Assembly: GCA_950295325.1 (NCBI GenBank)
Contig: OX485805.1
Location: 21,501,501 to 21,565,500 of the forward strand
DNA length: 64,000 bases
DNA from: Polytrichum commune
Taxonomy: Eukaryota > Streptophyta > Polytrichopsida > Polytrichales > Polytrichaceae
Direction: 5' to 3'
The notes below the pieces were generated by a model. The model saw only the letters and a list, made by a program, of their open reading frames with translations. It searched no databases and was not told the origin of the DNA. Shown here in pieces: positions 43,053 through 54,741 of this stretch. Made by a program: the position numbers and the translations under genes. The first letter of the stretch is position 1. Each line of letters opens with the position of its first letter.

Positions 43053-44385
43053 GCAATTCTGATTTGTTTTTGTGTGATGCAGATGGCTAAAGCTAGCAGA
43101 AACGCCATCGACTTGTTCGCAGTGCCAGCGGAGCGCCTTCCAGAAGGTGTCTCGGATACCAATGGGAACGACAACTATGTCCCAAAAGAAGAAGTCATGG
43201 CTGAGTGGACGGCAATCCCCATGAATACCAAGGAAGGGTTGTTTGCGTTGCGATTTACTTATGAGCTGCAGACAAGGGCTGACCAACCAGACCAATGGGT
43301 GCAGACAAAGAATTGGGAGATAGAGTCCGTAGAGGCATAAGGAGATTTTGTTATTTTGGATATGAAAAATAAAAAAGACCATATCAACCTCCTTTTAAAC
43401 TACCTATTGCAACCATTCTCCTACGTGTATGCATGTAATAATGTCGCATCCGATGCGAAACATTTCAACATGGATGCTCTCTTCACCAAATATGCCCTAA
43501 GTCAACACTGGACGGCGAGAAAGTTGACAGCCCTGACCTTGAATATTTCGAAGTTCAACAGTGTTGCCACGGAGGCAAATTAAAAAAAGAAAAGTCCAAG
43601 AAAACCATCTGCTTCGGGGGCCGGAGGATCGAGAAGTGCTCTGCAGCCTGTGCCTTCGGGGAGCAGGGTGACCGAAGGGCCCAGCAGACACTCAACTCCA
43701 TCCAAGAGATCAAGGGAGGATATGGAGAAGTCTGGAGTGACAGAAGGCGCTAAGGTGAGTTCTCCGCCACTGATGCCGACCCCTTTGAAGAAGGGAGAAA
43801 ATCGAGACGCAACGAAAGCGACAAAAATCCTTCGAGACTTCAACAACTACTCCAAGGATTGTTGGCCTATGGGACGCCGCTTCACTTTCAATGTGGACTG
43901 TTTCAAGTGCGAGAAATCCCCGAACAAGTGGGTGGTGAGGTCTCGTGAAAGCGGAGGCGTAAAGTGGCAGATTAATAACCTTATGAACAATGTCAAGTGG
44001 GATAGGCAGACCGTCTGCGTGATGCCCAAGGGCTTTTTGTCGCGCCCCACTGAGAAAGATTGGCCAAGAATCGAGAATGGAGAGTTTTGGATAATCGATG
44101 GACAACACAGCCTGGAGGCATCACAAATGATCCTCAAAGATGATAACTTCCAGCACGAGCTCAAAGCGGACTTGCGCTACTGGAAGGTTTTTTTGGTGTG
44201 GTCTGACGACTGGGACAAGCTGCGCAAGATATCCACATTTTTGAATTTTGGGAACAAGATCAAGGCATTCGAGGCCTCTTGGGCGGCGAATATAGTGGCG
44301 GCAAGAGACGTCTGGGTAGCGCACGGATGCTCGCCAAAAGAGAGGGAGAACGCGAAGATCCAATCCCCACAGTGGAAAGTGAGTT

Positions 44386-44464
44386 CACGAACGAGCGTTC
44401 GTAAAGTATAAGTTGTATTCAAATATTTCTAAAATTGTCAACTTACGAACGTGCGTTCGTGTTT
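44386..44464. repeat. Two palindromes inside the first intron of the DGQH gene
   Basis: TTCACGAACGA followed by GCGTTCGTAAA (starting 7 bp after the GT donor) and CTTACGAACGT followed by GCGTTCGTG. The 123-bp intron is little more than these two sites. Confidence 0.85.
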
Positions 44465-45850
44465 GATATGAAACACTGACATTCTTCATTGTATGTTGCA
44501 GGCGTTCTGTGATGCGATGGTGGACAAGTTTACATCCATCGACATGAAGTCCACGAGCACAAAATCAGTTATGGAGCTCAAAGGTGAGCTTCGGCTGATT
44601 TGCTGCAACAGAGAAACCTGGGATTTGTGGACCCAGTTCTTCGACGCTCACAGCTCGGGCGACGTAGTGAACCCTGACACTGAGGAGAAGTACAACAACG
44701 ATAAGAACGGCGAAGCCCCTCCTCTACTTAGAGAATTTTTCAGGCCCCTGCAAGGACTGACTGAGTCAGAGTTGCAACGGTGTGCGGTGCACCTTCTTGG
44801 GAACACCGTGGGAAGGACGATCCCTTATCCCAAAATATTTTTGAGGAGACCGAAGCACAAGCCCGGCACATACTCAATAAAGGAGTGGTGCGATCACAGG
44901 AAGCTGAAGACCGCTGCCATGCGGAAGATCAATGGACTATTGCCTGAGATGCACCTCTTCCAAGCCGATGGCGATGTCAACTGGGCAAAATGGAAGGAGT
45001 TCAAAGCTCAGTACAACATCAACGGTGCCTTGATGCGGAGTCTGGTGAAGGAACACGTCGCCGTGCTGAAGCTCAAGGGGAACAAAAGAGCAAAAAAAAT
45101 AGAAACTGAACCTGAAGAGATTCAGCGGTACGTCTCCTTCTTGGAGAGGAAGAGGAACGCCACATTCGAGGGTGTCGCAAGATTTTGTGTGGTCACAACG
45201 GGTCTCGAGAGGACCACTTTTTCCAAGTGGGATGGCACCATCAGCAGGGCCGAGATCAGGGAGGACCGAAGGGGTTGTCCCTTCGCGGTCATCGACTTCA
45301 GGGGGATCCCGGGTGCTTACAAACAGGGGGCGAAGGGGGAGCCTTTTTATAACCCCTTCATGGCGAAATTCATGGAGCACAAATCGCCAACAATGAGGGA
45401 GCCGCACGTATGGCTGTGGATTGTGGAGACGGAGAGACTATCCGTCGTCACCGATTTGTACGAGAACCAAATCAAGTTTGAGTACAACATCTTCCACAGC
45501 ACATACGTGCCCGTGAAGACGGAGGGGATTGTTGCCATAAACGAGGCGAAAGGCAACAAGCAGGTGGGAGCGGTGAGCCTCATCTTCTTGACGTACAATG
45601 CGCTGAGGAATGGGTGAGCACCCATCAAGGCGATCAACACGTTCAAGAAGATCTACAATATCCCTCACCCCCCTCCAAAGGACATCTTCCAGGAGACGCT
45701 CTTCACTGTCTACCCAGCGCTCGAGTTGAGGATGGAGTTTTACGTGTCCATATTGCAGGGTTTGGCGATGAATGGCGAGACTGTCTACAACGTCTTCGGG
45801 GGCAGCAAATTTATGTACGCGCCGGCCATGGTAAGCCATCACAGAGCACT

Positions 45851-45988
45851 TTTTATGAACGCACGTTCGTAATCACTGCATGCTCCAAACAATTATTCTT
45901 AGGCAACCGATAGGTTTTAATCTTTGTGAATTAATTTGTTATTATTGCTTCGCTCAAAGCCTTGATGTTCACGAACGTGTGTTTGTAT
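45851..45988. repeat. Two palindromes inside the second intron of the DGQH gene
   Basis: TTATGAACGC followed by ACGTTCGTAA at about 45851, and TTCACGAACGT followed by GTGTTTGTAT at about 45968. Same GAAC/GTTC arms, slightly worn. Confidence 0.75.
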
Positions 45989-46963
45989 ATGACTGACTCT
46001 TTGCCTTCTTATCTCAGATGCTGGGGTTGTGTGTCAATACATATGTTGACGCCGTTGACGAGGAGGATTACAAGTTCTACAGGACAAAAGCGTCGACGAT
46101 GGACTTGGGTGACATGTCCGTGCCTAGGACGGACTTCAACATGCCGACCGACGAAGGCATGCCACCCATGGAAACAGACGACGATGAGCCTGGCCCATCC
46201 GTCAACGTCGATGCCATCATCCAGTCTTTGGACGTCACTCCTCTCCGGATGTTGGCCCCATCCTGGGAACCGTCTAAACCCCAAGGGACTCCAGGTGGTT
46301 GTACTGGGTCCTCAGCAGGGGCCTCCCACGATGTGCTTCCCGCGCGATTCTCTGGCGTAGAGGCCTTCGGCACGCCAGGCGGTTGTTCGACATCGGTGTC
46401 CCCCAGGCCCAGGCAGGTGGTCCCCAAAATGGAGACCCTCGATGTCCTCGACCAACGCTCCCGTCCCACGTTGGACTTGTTCCGCAACATGCGACGGAGG
46501 ATGAAGAAGACCCCGTACGTGGAGTTGCTCGCGGGAGCGATCATCGAGGTCTCAGACGAAGACGAGGGGGACTTGGACATCATGGTCGAGCTAGGGGTGG
46601 AGTTCGACAAGAACAAGAGGGTCAAGGAGGAGGCCCTCTCCGTCGCCGAGCTTAACGCAAAGCATGGCAGCGCCTACAGAGGAGAATGCCCGGAAAATGC
46701 GAAAAATTGAGGAGGAGCTGAAGTCCTCAAACGAGAAGACGGACGCCATACTGGCGATGCTGACGAGGTTGCAGAACTTTGCTGTTGCCCCTCAGCCGGC
46801 GTACCCGTTCCCTGCGGGATACCTCACGCACGCTTCTTTCCCCGCAGGGCCGTCATACCAGCCAACACCCCACCCAACGCCGGTGGTGACTCCACCCTCT
46901 GCAATGCCCACGGACACCGCCAACATCCACGATGTAGTCTCGGCGGCCATCCGCGAGGATGAG

Positions 46964-47456
46964 GGTTTACGAACGCGCGTTCGTGAACCTTCAGGTCAAA
47001 CAGTCCTCACCCCTCCCCCACCAACGGTAGGACTGCCTTCACAGACGGACACGGCACCTTCCACCGTCGTCCCCAGGATAGTAGATCGGACAAGGGGCGA
47101 TGACACACTGCGCGACACACTAACATGCTCATTGTGGAGGACACGCAGGGGAGCCCGAGTGACACGGTAGGGGTCCAGAGGATGGACGTCGATGACAGCC
47201 CCGCGACAGACCGACATCCCCCCGCATACATGGGGGATGTGCGAATGGAGACGCTCGACCTGGGTGTCGAAGACGACGACATACAACAGACCCATGAGTC
47301 TCAGGCGGCGCGTTCAGACGACCCTATGGAGATGGAGGCACATGCGGCGGTGGATGTGACGAACGCGCGTTCGTTAATCATTGAGGAGCTCCCTCCGATG
47401 ACGAGGTAACTCATCTCTGAGATTGCCACCTGCTTTGACGAACGCGCGTTCGTAAC
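46964..47456. repeat. Palindromes within and just after the last coding exon
   Basis: GGTTTACGAACGC followed by GCGTTCGTGAACC (46964-46989) lies in the coding frame and reads GLRTRVREP. TGACGAACGC followed by GCGTTCGTTAA (47357-47377) lies in the frame read TNARSLI. TTTGACGAACGC followed by GCGTTCGTAAC (47434-47456) lies just past the stop. Confidence 0.85.
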
Positions 47457-47740
47457 CTCCTAACCACCTTCGTTGTGTTTTTGGCGCGTTGTCTGCATCG
47501 ACATCCGAGACCTGCGAGAGCCCATTTTGTGTACGACCTTATGTCGATCAGTTTTGTAGGACACGGCATCCTGTTGCCTTAGGAACCTGTGTGATAGTGT
47601 ACCATGAGAGAAACTGTAAATTTTGACGGATTTCATATAATGAAATGAGCTTTGCATCGAATCGCACACACTTTGTATTGAATCGTATTCCTTGTATTGT
47701 GTATGTATATGCGGGTTCACTTTCTTGTGCAATTCAACCT

Positions 47741-47952
47741 CGTTTACGAACAGACGCTCGTAAAAGGATCCGACCCCTCGTCCATCTCTTTCACGAACGA
47801 CCGTTCGTAAGTGTACCATAAGAATCCTTCACAAACAAACGTTCGTGAATGGTGTGCCTAGTCACTGCTGGCCTTCTTTCACGAACGAGCGTTCGTGAAT
47901 TATGCACCTTGCCACTTTCTGGCCTTCATTCACAAACGAGCGTTCGCAAATG
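47741..47952. repeat. Downstream cluster of GAAC-type palindromes
   Basis: Five sites at about 47741, 47790, 47828, 47878 and 47928, 38-50 bp apart, mostly with TTCACGAACG arms and a varying centre. They lie 330-540 bp beyond the stop of the DGQH gene. Confidence 0.85.
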
Positions 47953-48358
47953 TGCCCTTCAGCACATTCTCCTTACAATCTTGTTCTCGCCCTTAGTATT
48001 TTTCCATAATGCATCGTCTTCATATTTGATGCAAAATTCTTTATTGGATCATAGCATTAAACTAGTCGAATTGTTAATCAATTTTTGATCAATACTCTAG
48101 CGCCTTACCTTAGAAGGCTTGTGCTCCACGCCGGTAGCATCCCCTTTTTTGTTAGGTCCAACCCCATCGGCAATGCGGGACTAAGCCCCCGCGATAATGT
48201 ATATAAGAGCATCATGAGGCTCGCAAAATTCAATAAATTGATTTGAAATATCTCCATTTCATGCTTGTTATCATGTGGTTCACGTATCTAATGCTTCATC
48301 CATTTTTGGATGTCTTTGTTCTTGTTGATATTGTTGTTGCCCATAGTGTGCCCCCGTA
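47953..48358. other. Noncoding gap before the gypsy insertion
   Basis: No gene. A TATATAAGAG box at about 48200 after a GC-rich segment (CGGGACTAAGCCCCCGCG) looks promoter- or LTR-like, possibly a piece of another retroelement. Confidence 0.35.
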
Positions 48359-48515
48359 TGTGACGCCCCCGTCCTCGATGGCCTTTCCCGTCCCCACGCT
48401 CCCCTTCCCGCGACGTGCCGGAGTCCGAGGTTGTCGCGCACCTCTCCATGAGGAGTGCCCGAAACACCATGGGCACAAGGGGGACCCCGGAGTGACACCC
48501 GGGACTTGTGGCGCC

Positions 48516-48937
48516 TGTTATAGAATTAGTATCAGAACTAATTAAGGCAATCTGATGAGGCTTAAGGTGCAACCAGATGAGGCTTAGGGTTAATACCCGG
48601 ATCCAGGGTATTAGTAAAGGATATAGACCCTAGACACTTAGAGAGAACACTAAGTAATTAGCCTGTAGTTAAGGGAACCCAATCAGGGTATCCCGAGGGT
48701 ATAAAGGACTTAATCTAGTGTAAGGAGTTACCCACCCCGGATATCCCGAGGGTATCAACCAGGCTATCAACCTGGTTGGTATGGCCAGTCCTATGGTGCA
48801 ATGAGATAGTGCCACGTGCCCATACTGTATTGATTTTTGATATACTCTATAAATACCCTCAGATACCATATACGGGTATGACTGAGATATGCACCTACAT
48901 ACTGTCCAAATACACTATCTCTTTTCAGTCTTCAACA
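48516..48937 (+). repeat. Copia 5' LTR
   Basis: 422 bp with TG..CA ends. TATA-like CTATAAATACC at about 48847 likely marks the promoter. Confidence 0.93.
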
Positions 48938-49606
48938 CGTTATCAGCACTTGCTCCTGGCCTACTTTCTACACATTTTTCATCCATACTAGCTACTCTAC
49001 TCTGTTCATACGTTTAGCATACTTCTACTTCATCCGGTGAGGAACCCGAGTGAACACATGAGTGAATGCTTTAGAATTACACATACTTTTGCTTACCATT
49101 TAGTTTTGCACACACACATCTGTTAGTGGAACACCTTTTTCATACTTTGATATCATACTTCATCCATATCAGAACTCGTTCAATCCTTTGTTCATATTTC
49201 TACTTCATCCGGAGGGAGGTTATGCTGTCAAAATTTTAGCAAAACTACTCCACTAGGACTGTTATGCTGCCAAATTTTTTCAAAACCGGTTCTATCTTAC
49301 CCCACCTTTCTTTCTGGTCTGTTATTTTGAACCTCAGATATATACATATTTTATTTTTGTTTTGACTGCTTGCATATTACTAACTTATTTCTGATTCAGT
49401 AACCATATACTGAATTACTGTTGAACTTTTGTCATAAACTTTATAAATTACTACCTAACCTGTTTTGTGTACAAAAACTGACTAACCTCTGTTGATATAT
49501 ATATATATATATCTATACATATTATATATATATAAATACTAACCATATATATATATACATACTATATTTTTTTTTCCTCTTGTTTCATTTCCAGAAATAC
49601 TTACCC

Positions 49607-49644
<38 letters not shown>

Positions 49645-50247
49645 TTTTGCTTAACTAACACTACGTGTATTTTCTTATATATATATACGAGTGATATATA
49701 TATTTTGTGTAAACTGACATACTGAAATATTTTCTATTTATTTCAGAACTAACATTTCTATTTTATATATATTAATATACATATACTTTGTATATTCCTG
49801 TTTTGATTTCCACTAACTTGTTTCTGGTACTCAAAATAGTACCGAAATGCTGCCAAAATTATGTAAGACTTATCTAAACCCCTCCTTTACCTATTGATTT
49901 ACATTCTGTTTCTGTAAATCTGTACAAATTTTTTTATTTTCTGTTCATACACCTTTTATCTATATAAATACCTACTGTTTAATTTGAATACTTTCTGTCT
50001 ATTTATATCCTGCCTGTCAGTATACCCTTTTGTTTGATCATATTTTTCACATCCATTTATACCCACTTAATCCTTGTATATTCAATCTGTTTGACTCTGC
50101 ATTCTCTGTTTAACTGATTCCTATCTAATTACACTTATAACCCCCCCCCCTGTCTCAATAATCCCTGTTTTAAACACAACTGCCCTTTTTCTGCCATTTT
50201 CTGTTTTAGTAAATTCTGCCATTTTCCAGAATATATAAAATTACACA
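48938..50247. other. Copia leader: primer site and AT-rich untranslated region
   Basis: 1.3 kb without coding frames. Several TATATA runs (49494-49520, 49540-49556, 49602-49645, 49675-49705) and a C tract near 50140. Confidence 0.85.
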
Positions 50248-53200
50248 ATGGTAGAATCCAGGTTACAAAATCTTCTGTTCTCACCTTTACATGCTGATGG
50301 CTCCAACTTTTTAGAATGGATAAATGATGCTAGGACAGTCTTATGCGCAGAAGACCTAGCTAAAACATTAATCCACCCTCCACCAGCTCCTTTACCTAAC
50401 ACCTCTGCTGATGAAGTTGACGAAATTCCTGTTGTTCCTGCTGAGGTACCTGCTGTTTCCAAATGGCAAGCACTTGCCTTATTACGACGCCATATGGATC
50501 AGGACTTACGACTGCAGTACTTACAAATCGACGATCCTGCGGACCTATGGGACATGCTTCAAACCCGCTTCGATCATCAACAAACTCTTTTTCTTCCACA
50601 AGCGCGTACGGACTGGGCGAATTTACGAGTCCTGGATTTTCCCGATTTCGCGGCTTTCAACTCCGAACTTCATCGCATCGTGGCGCAGCTTCGATTGTGT
50701 GGCCAACGAGTCACTGAAGCTGAGATGGTGGAGAAGACGCTGTCCACATTCCCACCAGCCACGGCGATCCTGTCCCAACAATATCGCAACATGAAGTTTA
50801 AGAAGCATGCCAACCTGATGTCGCACCTGCTGTTAGCGGAGAAGCACCAACAGCTGTTGCTCCGAAATGCTGAGTCCCGACCTGCACGAGAAGTCCACAC
50901 TACTACTGTTGTTGTACCTGCTGCTGGGGTCGAGGCATACGCTGCTGAAGCATCACGAAGACCAACAAGAGGTTCTTTTCGGAAATCTTACCCCACACAC
51001 ATGGCAAGAGAGAAGGGAGCCTATGGCAAGAGTGATGTGCATAAGGGATATCATAAGAAGGATGAAAACACAGGGAGAGAACCCCCTAGGCCCCGTCCTA
51101 ACCAATTCAAACCTAGAAATTTTCAGCCTAGACAATTCCAAGGTAATTGTCACAAATGCGGACGTAAGGGTCATTTTGCTAAGGACTGTAGAGCCCCAGC
51201 CTATATCACCAACATGTTTAAAGAACTACAACACCTTCGATCCCAAACCAGGCAGAATTACAACTTTGAAAATCCCAACCCTGAACCCTCTCCCTACACT
51301 GAAAACCTCGAGAATTACATGACTATCTACGAGCAACACTCATCAAAACCAAATGAGGCTCTCCTAGACAGTGCATCAACCCATACCATCCTCACAAACC
51401 CAACATTTTTCCATTTCAGAGGAAATGAGGGACCCTGGCAATATTGTACAATAACTACAATGGCCGGAAGCCGAAATATAAGATTTCGGGAGGGCCGGGC
51501 AACGGTGATCTTGCCCAGGGGATTCCCCCTCAATTGCGAAAGAGCAATGTACGCCCCAGACGCCCCGAGGAGCCTGATCAGCTATTGGGATATGAAGGCG
51601 AGGAATATCCACGTTTCTACTGCGGTAGAAAATGATGAAGAGGTTCTGGAGCTCAGGCAAGGGCTGATGATCCTTGCCACCGCGAAAGCGGGAGACGATG
51701 GCCTATATAAGATTGTCATAAATTCCCTTGACAATACAAGCCCCATCTCACTGATAGATGAGGAAGAGGTGTGCATGGCAGCTTGGGCTGAGAACCCTGA
51801 AGCAAAACGCCGCAACCTGGCGAAGGGAGTGTTTATTAACACTAAAGCCAAGCCTGATTTATGGCATGAGAGATTAGGACATCCGGGCACAACAGTTTTT
51901 CGCCGGATGCTTCCTTTGCTGCTAGGACATAACCTTATAACAGCAGATGCAGGGAAAACCACTGAATGTGTAGCATACATCCAAGGGAAATTCATCAAAA
52001 AACCCCCAATATGGAAGTTACCAAATGAATTACCCCCACCTTTGTATAGGCTTCATGGGGATATTTGTGGCCCCATTAATCCCCCATCAAGAACATTTAG
52101 ATATTATTTTGTTCTTGTGGATGCATCCGGGAGTCATTTTGAGGTAGTACTCCTCCCAACCAGAAATATGGTTTTTCCAAGGCTATTAGCAATTATCCTA
52201 CGCTACAGAAACCATTTCCCGGACAATCCAATTAAGTACCTCCGGATGGATAATGCCCAAGAATTTAGATCCCAAGCCTTTGAGGACTACTGTACAGCCA
52301 CAGGGATTACCTTAACCTACTCGGTACCCTATGAACACTCACAGAATGGGCTGGCCGAAGCATTCATAAAGAAGATCCAACTTATTGCCAGACCCCTATT
52401 GTTACACGCTAACCTACCTTCTAACCTGTGGGGCCATGCTGTTTTGCATGCAGCGTCTTTATTAAGACTTCGGCCTACCCTCCTGAATACTCAAACCCCA
52501 CAAGAGTTACTATCTGGGAGACCTCCAGATATTTCCCACATTAAAGTATTCGGCTGCCAAACCTGGATACCCCTACCAGAACCACATAGGCACACCATTG
52601 GCGCACACCGCCAAGAGGGTGTTTATGTGGGCTTTGACTCACCCTCCATCATCAGATATCTTGATCCCAAAAACCTTAACCTATATAAAGCCAGATTCCA
52701 AAACTGCCGGTTCTTAGAAACCAGGTTCCTAACCTTACCTTCACCACCTAACCCACCTACCTTGAACTTTGGTGCACCAGAGACTTTAACCCTTAACCCA
52801 GACCCTCCAACCCAATTAGCCAACACAGAAGTTAATAAACTTCTGAACCTAAAACTACTGGCCGAATCCACACCTGATGGCTTTTCAACCCAGCCCCGAA
52901 TTATTCGAAATCCTCTACCTGGCACAGGCAATACTTTACCAAGGAAGCGTCTTGATCCAATCCCAGCCATTTTACCACCTCCTAAAAATCCTAAAATCCA
53001 TTTTACAACCGAGTCTATTGACTCGAATCCCGAACCTGATCCCATAAATTTAGATCAGGCCATGATCAATTCTGAATGGCCTAAATGGAAGGCTGCGATA
53101 GAAGCTGAATATGCCTCTTTGAGAAAACACGGAGTCTTTGCTGAAATTACATCCGACCTTGATAAACAGCCTATAGGACATAAACTAATATTTACACGAA

Positions 53201-54651
53201 AACTAGATTCCCAGGGCAGAACCATTAGGCATAAAGTTCGATTAGTAGCCCAAGGTTTTACCCAACGGCCAGGGATAGACTATGATCAGACTTACTCTCC
53301 TGTCATGGATTCAGTATCTTTTAGATACCTACTAGCTCTATCTGTTCAATTATCCCTGAAAATGTATTTACCAGATGTTGTAACAGCCTATCTACATGGT
53401 AATCTAGATACCAGATTATACATTAACCCACCCCCTGGATTTCTGAAGTCCACACCCAAGTCAAAACCTGGAAAATTTACTGGACTAAGAATCTGCAAGG
53501 CATTATATGGGTTAAAACAATCTGGTAGAGCTTGGTATCACCATCTATGTGATTTTCTAATATCTCAAGGATTTGTGCATAATAAAACCTTACCATGCAT
53601 ATTTACCTACACATCAAATTCTGGTTTTGTAATCCTTGCAGTATATGTGGATGATTTGAATATCCTAGGGACACCAGATTTGTGTAAATATGCTCAGGAT
53701 ATCCTAACCAAGCAGTTTGACATGAAATACCTAGGACAAACCTCTTATTGCCTAGGCCTGCAAGTACACTATGTCCCTAATGTTGGTATCCTCTTACATC
53801 AACAAGCTTATGTGCAGAAAATCCTTAAGCTTTTCAGAATGGATCAAGCTAACCCATTAGCAACTCCTATGATAGGACGCAGTAAGACTAATGACGATCC
53901 TTACCAACCTCGTGAGGAGGAGGAGGTAATTGACAAACCTAAATACCTCACAGCGGTTGGTGCTCTAACCTACCTTTCAACCCATACCAGACCTGATATC
54001 TCATTTGCAACTAGTATATTAGTCAGACACAGTCAAAACCCAACCTCAAGACATTGGAACGGGGTTAAACATTTATTGAAATACCTGAAAGGAACATCTG
54101 ACCTTGGATTTTACTACCACAAGACTGACCAACCTGATATCCAAGGTTTTGCAGATTCTGGGTTTAGAACTGATATGAATGCAGGGAAATCCCAAACTGG
54201 CTACATATTTTTGAAATGTGGTGCTCCGATATCTTGGAAATCCACGAAGCAAACAGTCACAGCTACATCAACGAATCATGCTGAATTGTTAGCTTTTCAC
54301 GAAGCTGCCCGAGAAGTTGTGTGGCTGCGGACAATGGAGGACATTCTGAATCAACAATGCAAGCTCAGATTCCCGAACCAGCCGACCACGATTTACGAAG
54401 ACAATTCAGCTTGTGTTAGACAGATGTCAATAGGATTTATTAAAGCAGATAGGACTAAGCATGTGAGTCCACACATATTTGGATTTTCACAGGACTTAAT
54501 AGATCAGAAACAATTGAACATTGTAAAGATTGAGTCAGAAAACAATATTGCTGACATGCTTACAAAAGCACTACCAGCTTATAAGCATAAAAGACTAGTT
54601 CATGCAGCTGGACTTAGATCACTCCAAGAGCTGATCTCATCTGATAGTTAG
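50248..54651 (+). CDS. Copia gag-pol polyprotein
   Basis: A single 1467-codon frame from ATG at 50248. Residues 1-260 are the Copia gag (UBN2-type) with a DLWDMLQTRF helix. A zinc knuckle CHKCGRKGHFAKDC lies near residue 300. The aspartic protease site is LLDSASTHTI near 372, and the pre-integrase HERLGHPG near 540. The integrase DDE core is near 602 (GDICGP), 666 (RMDNAQEF) and 702 (NGLAEAF). Reverse transcriptase starts near 940, with YVDDLNILG near 1134. RNase H starts near 1302 (FADSGF), with TNHAEL and YEDNSAC. The order protease-integrase-RT-RNase H is that of Ty1/copia. It copies and inserts the element. Length and motif set are normal for the family. Confidence 0.97.
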   Translation: MVESRLQNLLFSPLHADGSNFLEWINDARTVLCAEDLAKTLIHPPPAPLPNTSADEVDEIPVVPAEVPAVSKWQALALLRRHMDQDLRLQYLQIDDPADLWDMLQTRFDHQQTLFLPQARTDWANLRVLDFPDFAAFNSELHRIVAQLRLCGQRVTEAEMVEKTLSTFPPATAILSQQYRNMKFKKHANLMSHLLLAEKHQQLLLRNAESRPAREVHTTTVVVPAAGVEAYAAEASRRPTRGSFRKSYPTHMAREKGAYGKSDVHKGYHKKDENTGREPPRPRPNQFKPRNFQPRQFQGNCHKCGRKGHFAKDCRAPAYITNMFKELQHLRSQTRQNYNFENPNPEPSPYTENLENYMTIYEQHSSKPNEALLDSASTHTILTNPTFFHFRGNEGPWQYCTITTMAGSRNIRFREGRATVILPRGFPLNCERAMYAPDAPRSLISYWDMKARNIHVSTAVENDEEVLELRQGLMILATAKAGDDGLYKIVINSLDNTSPISLIDEEEVCMAAWAENPEAKRRNLAKGVFINTKAKPDLWHERLGHPGTTVFRRMLPLLLGHNLITADAGKTTECVAYIQGKFIKKPPIWKLPNELPPPLYRLHGDICGPINPPSRTFRYYFVLVDASGSHFEVVLLPTRNMVFPRLLAIILRYRNHFPDNPIKYLRMDNAQEFRSQAFEDYCTATGITLTYSVPYEHSQNGLAEAFIKKIQLIARPLLLHANLPSNLWGHAVLHAASLLRLRPTLLNTQTPQELLSGRPPDISHIKVFGCQTWIPLPEPHRHTIGAHRQEGVYVGFDSPSIIRYLDPKNLNLYKARFQNCRFLETRFLTLPSPPNPPTLNFGAPETLTLNPDPPTQLANTEVNKLLNLKLLAESTPDGFSTQPRIIRNPLPGTGNTLPRKRLDPIPAILPPPKNPKIHFTTESIDSNPEPDPINLDQAMINSEWPKWKAAIEAEYASLRKHGVFAEITSDLDKQPIGHKLIFTRKLDSQGRTIRHKVRLVAQGFTQRPGIDYDQTYSPVMDSVSFRYLLALSVQLSLKMYLPDVVTAYLHGNLDTRLYINPPPGFLKSTPKSKPGKFTGLRICKALYGLKQSGRAWYHHLCDFLISQGFVHNKTLPCIFTYTSNSGFVILAVYVDDLNILGTPDLCKYAQDILTKQFDMKYLGQTSYCLGLQVHYVPNVGILLHQQAYVQKILKLFRMDQANPLATPMIGRSKTNDDPYQPREEEEVIDKPKYLTAVGALTYLSTHTRPDISFATSILVRHSQNPTSRHWNGVKHLLKYLKGTSDLGFYYHKTDQPDIQGFADSGFRTDMNAGKSQTGYIFLKCGAPISWKSTKQTVTATSTNHAELLAFHEAAREVVWLRTMEDILNQQCKLRFPNQPTTIYEDNSACVRQMSIGFIKADRTKHVSPHIFGFSQDLIDQKQLNIVKIESENNIADMLTKALPAYKHKRLVHAAGLRSLQELISSDS

Positions 54652-54741
54652 TGCTCTTTTCTCTAGTTAAGGTTTTCCCAAAATCTGGGTTTTTACTTAG
54701 CAGAGTTTTTAATGAGGCTAACTCATCAGCTTGAGGAGGAG

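Larger units (their letters stand above)
43083..47409 (+). pseudogene. DGQH (ParB/DndB-like) and methyltransferase-like gene of element B
   Basis: The coding part starts at ATGGCTAAAGC (43083) after a TGATGCAG acceptor. One frame to 44378 (with TAA codons at 43338 and 43581) holds RRFTFNVDCFKC and EFWIIDGQHSLEASQMIL, then WKVFLVW and STFLNFGNK. This is the shape of the ParB/DndB DGQHR fold: the DGQH[R] signature, then the FxNxxN helix. An intron (44379-44501) leads to 44502-45830, with VARFCVV, GCPFAVIDFRGIPGA, HVWLWIVETE, HPPPKD and NGETVYNVFGGSKFMYAPAM (one TGA at 45615). After a second intron (45831-46017) MLGLCVNTYVDAVDEEDY follows. The order resembles beta-class DNA N4/N6-methyltransferases, whose FxGSG loop is C-terminal. 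A DPPY is not visible (IDFRGIPG instead). An acidic Pro-rich tail with frame changes ends at 47409. Function is inferred. Confidence 0.5.
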
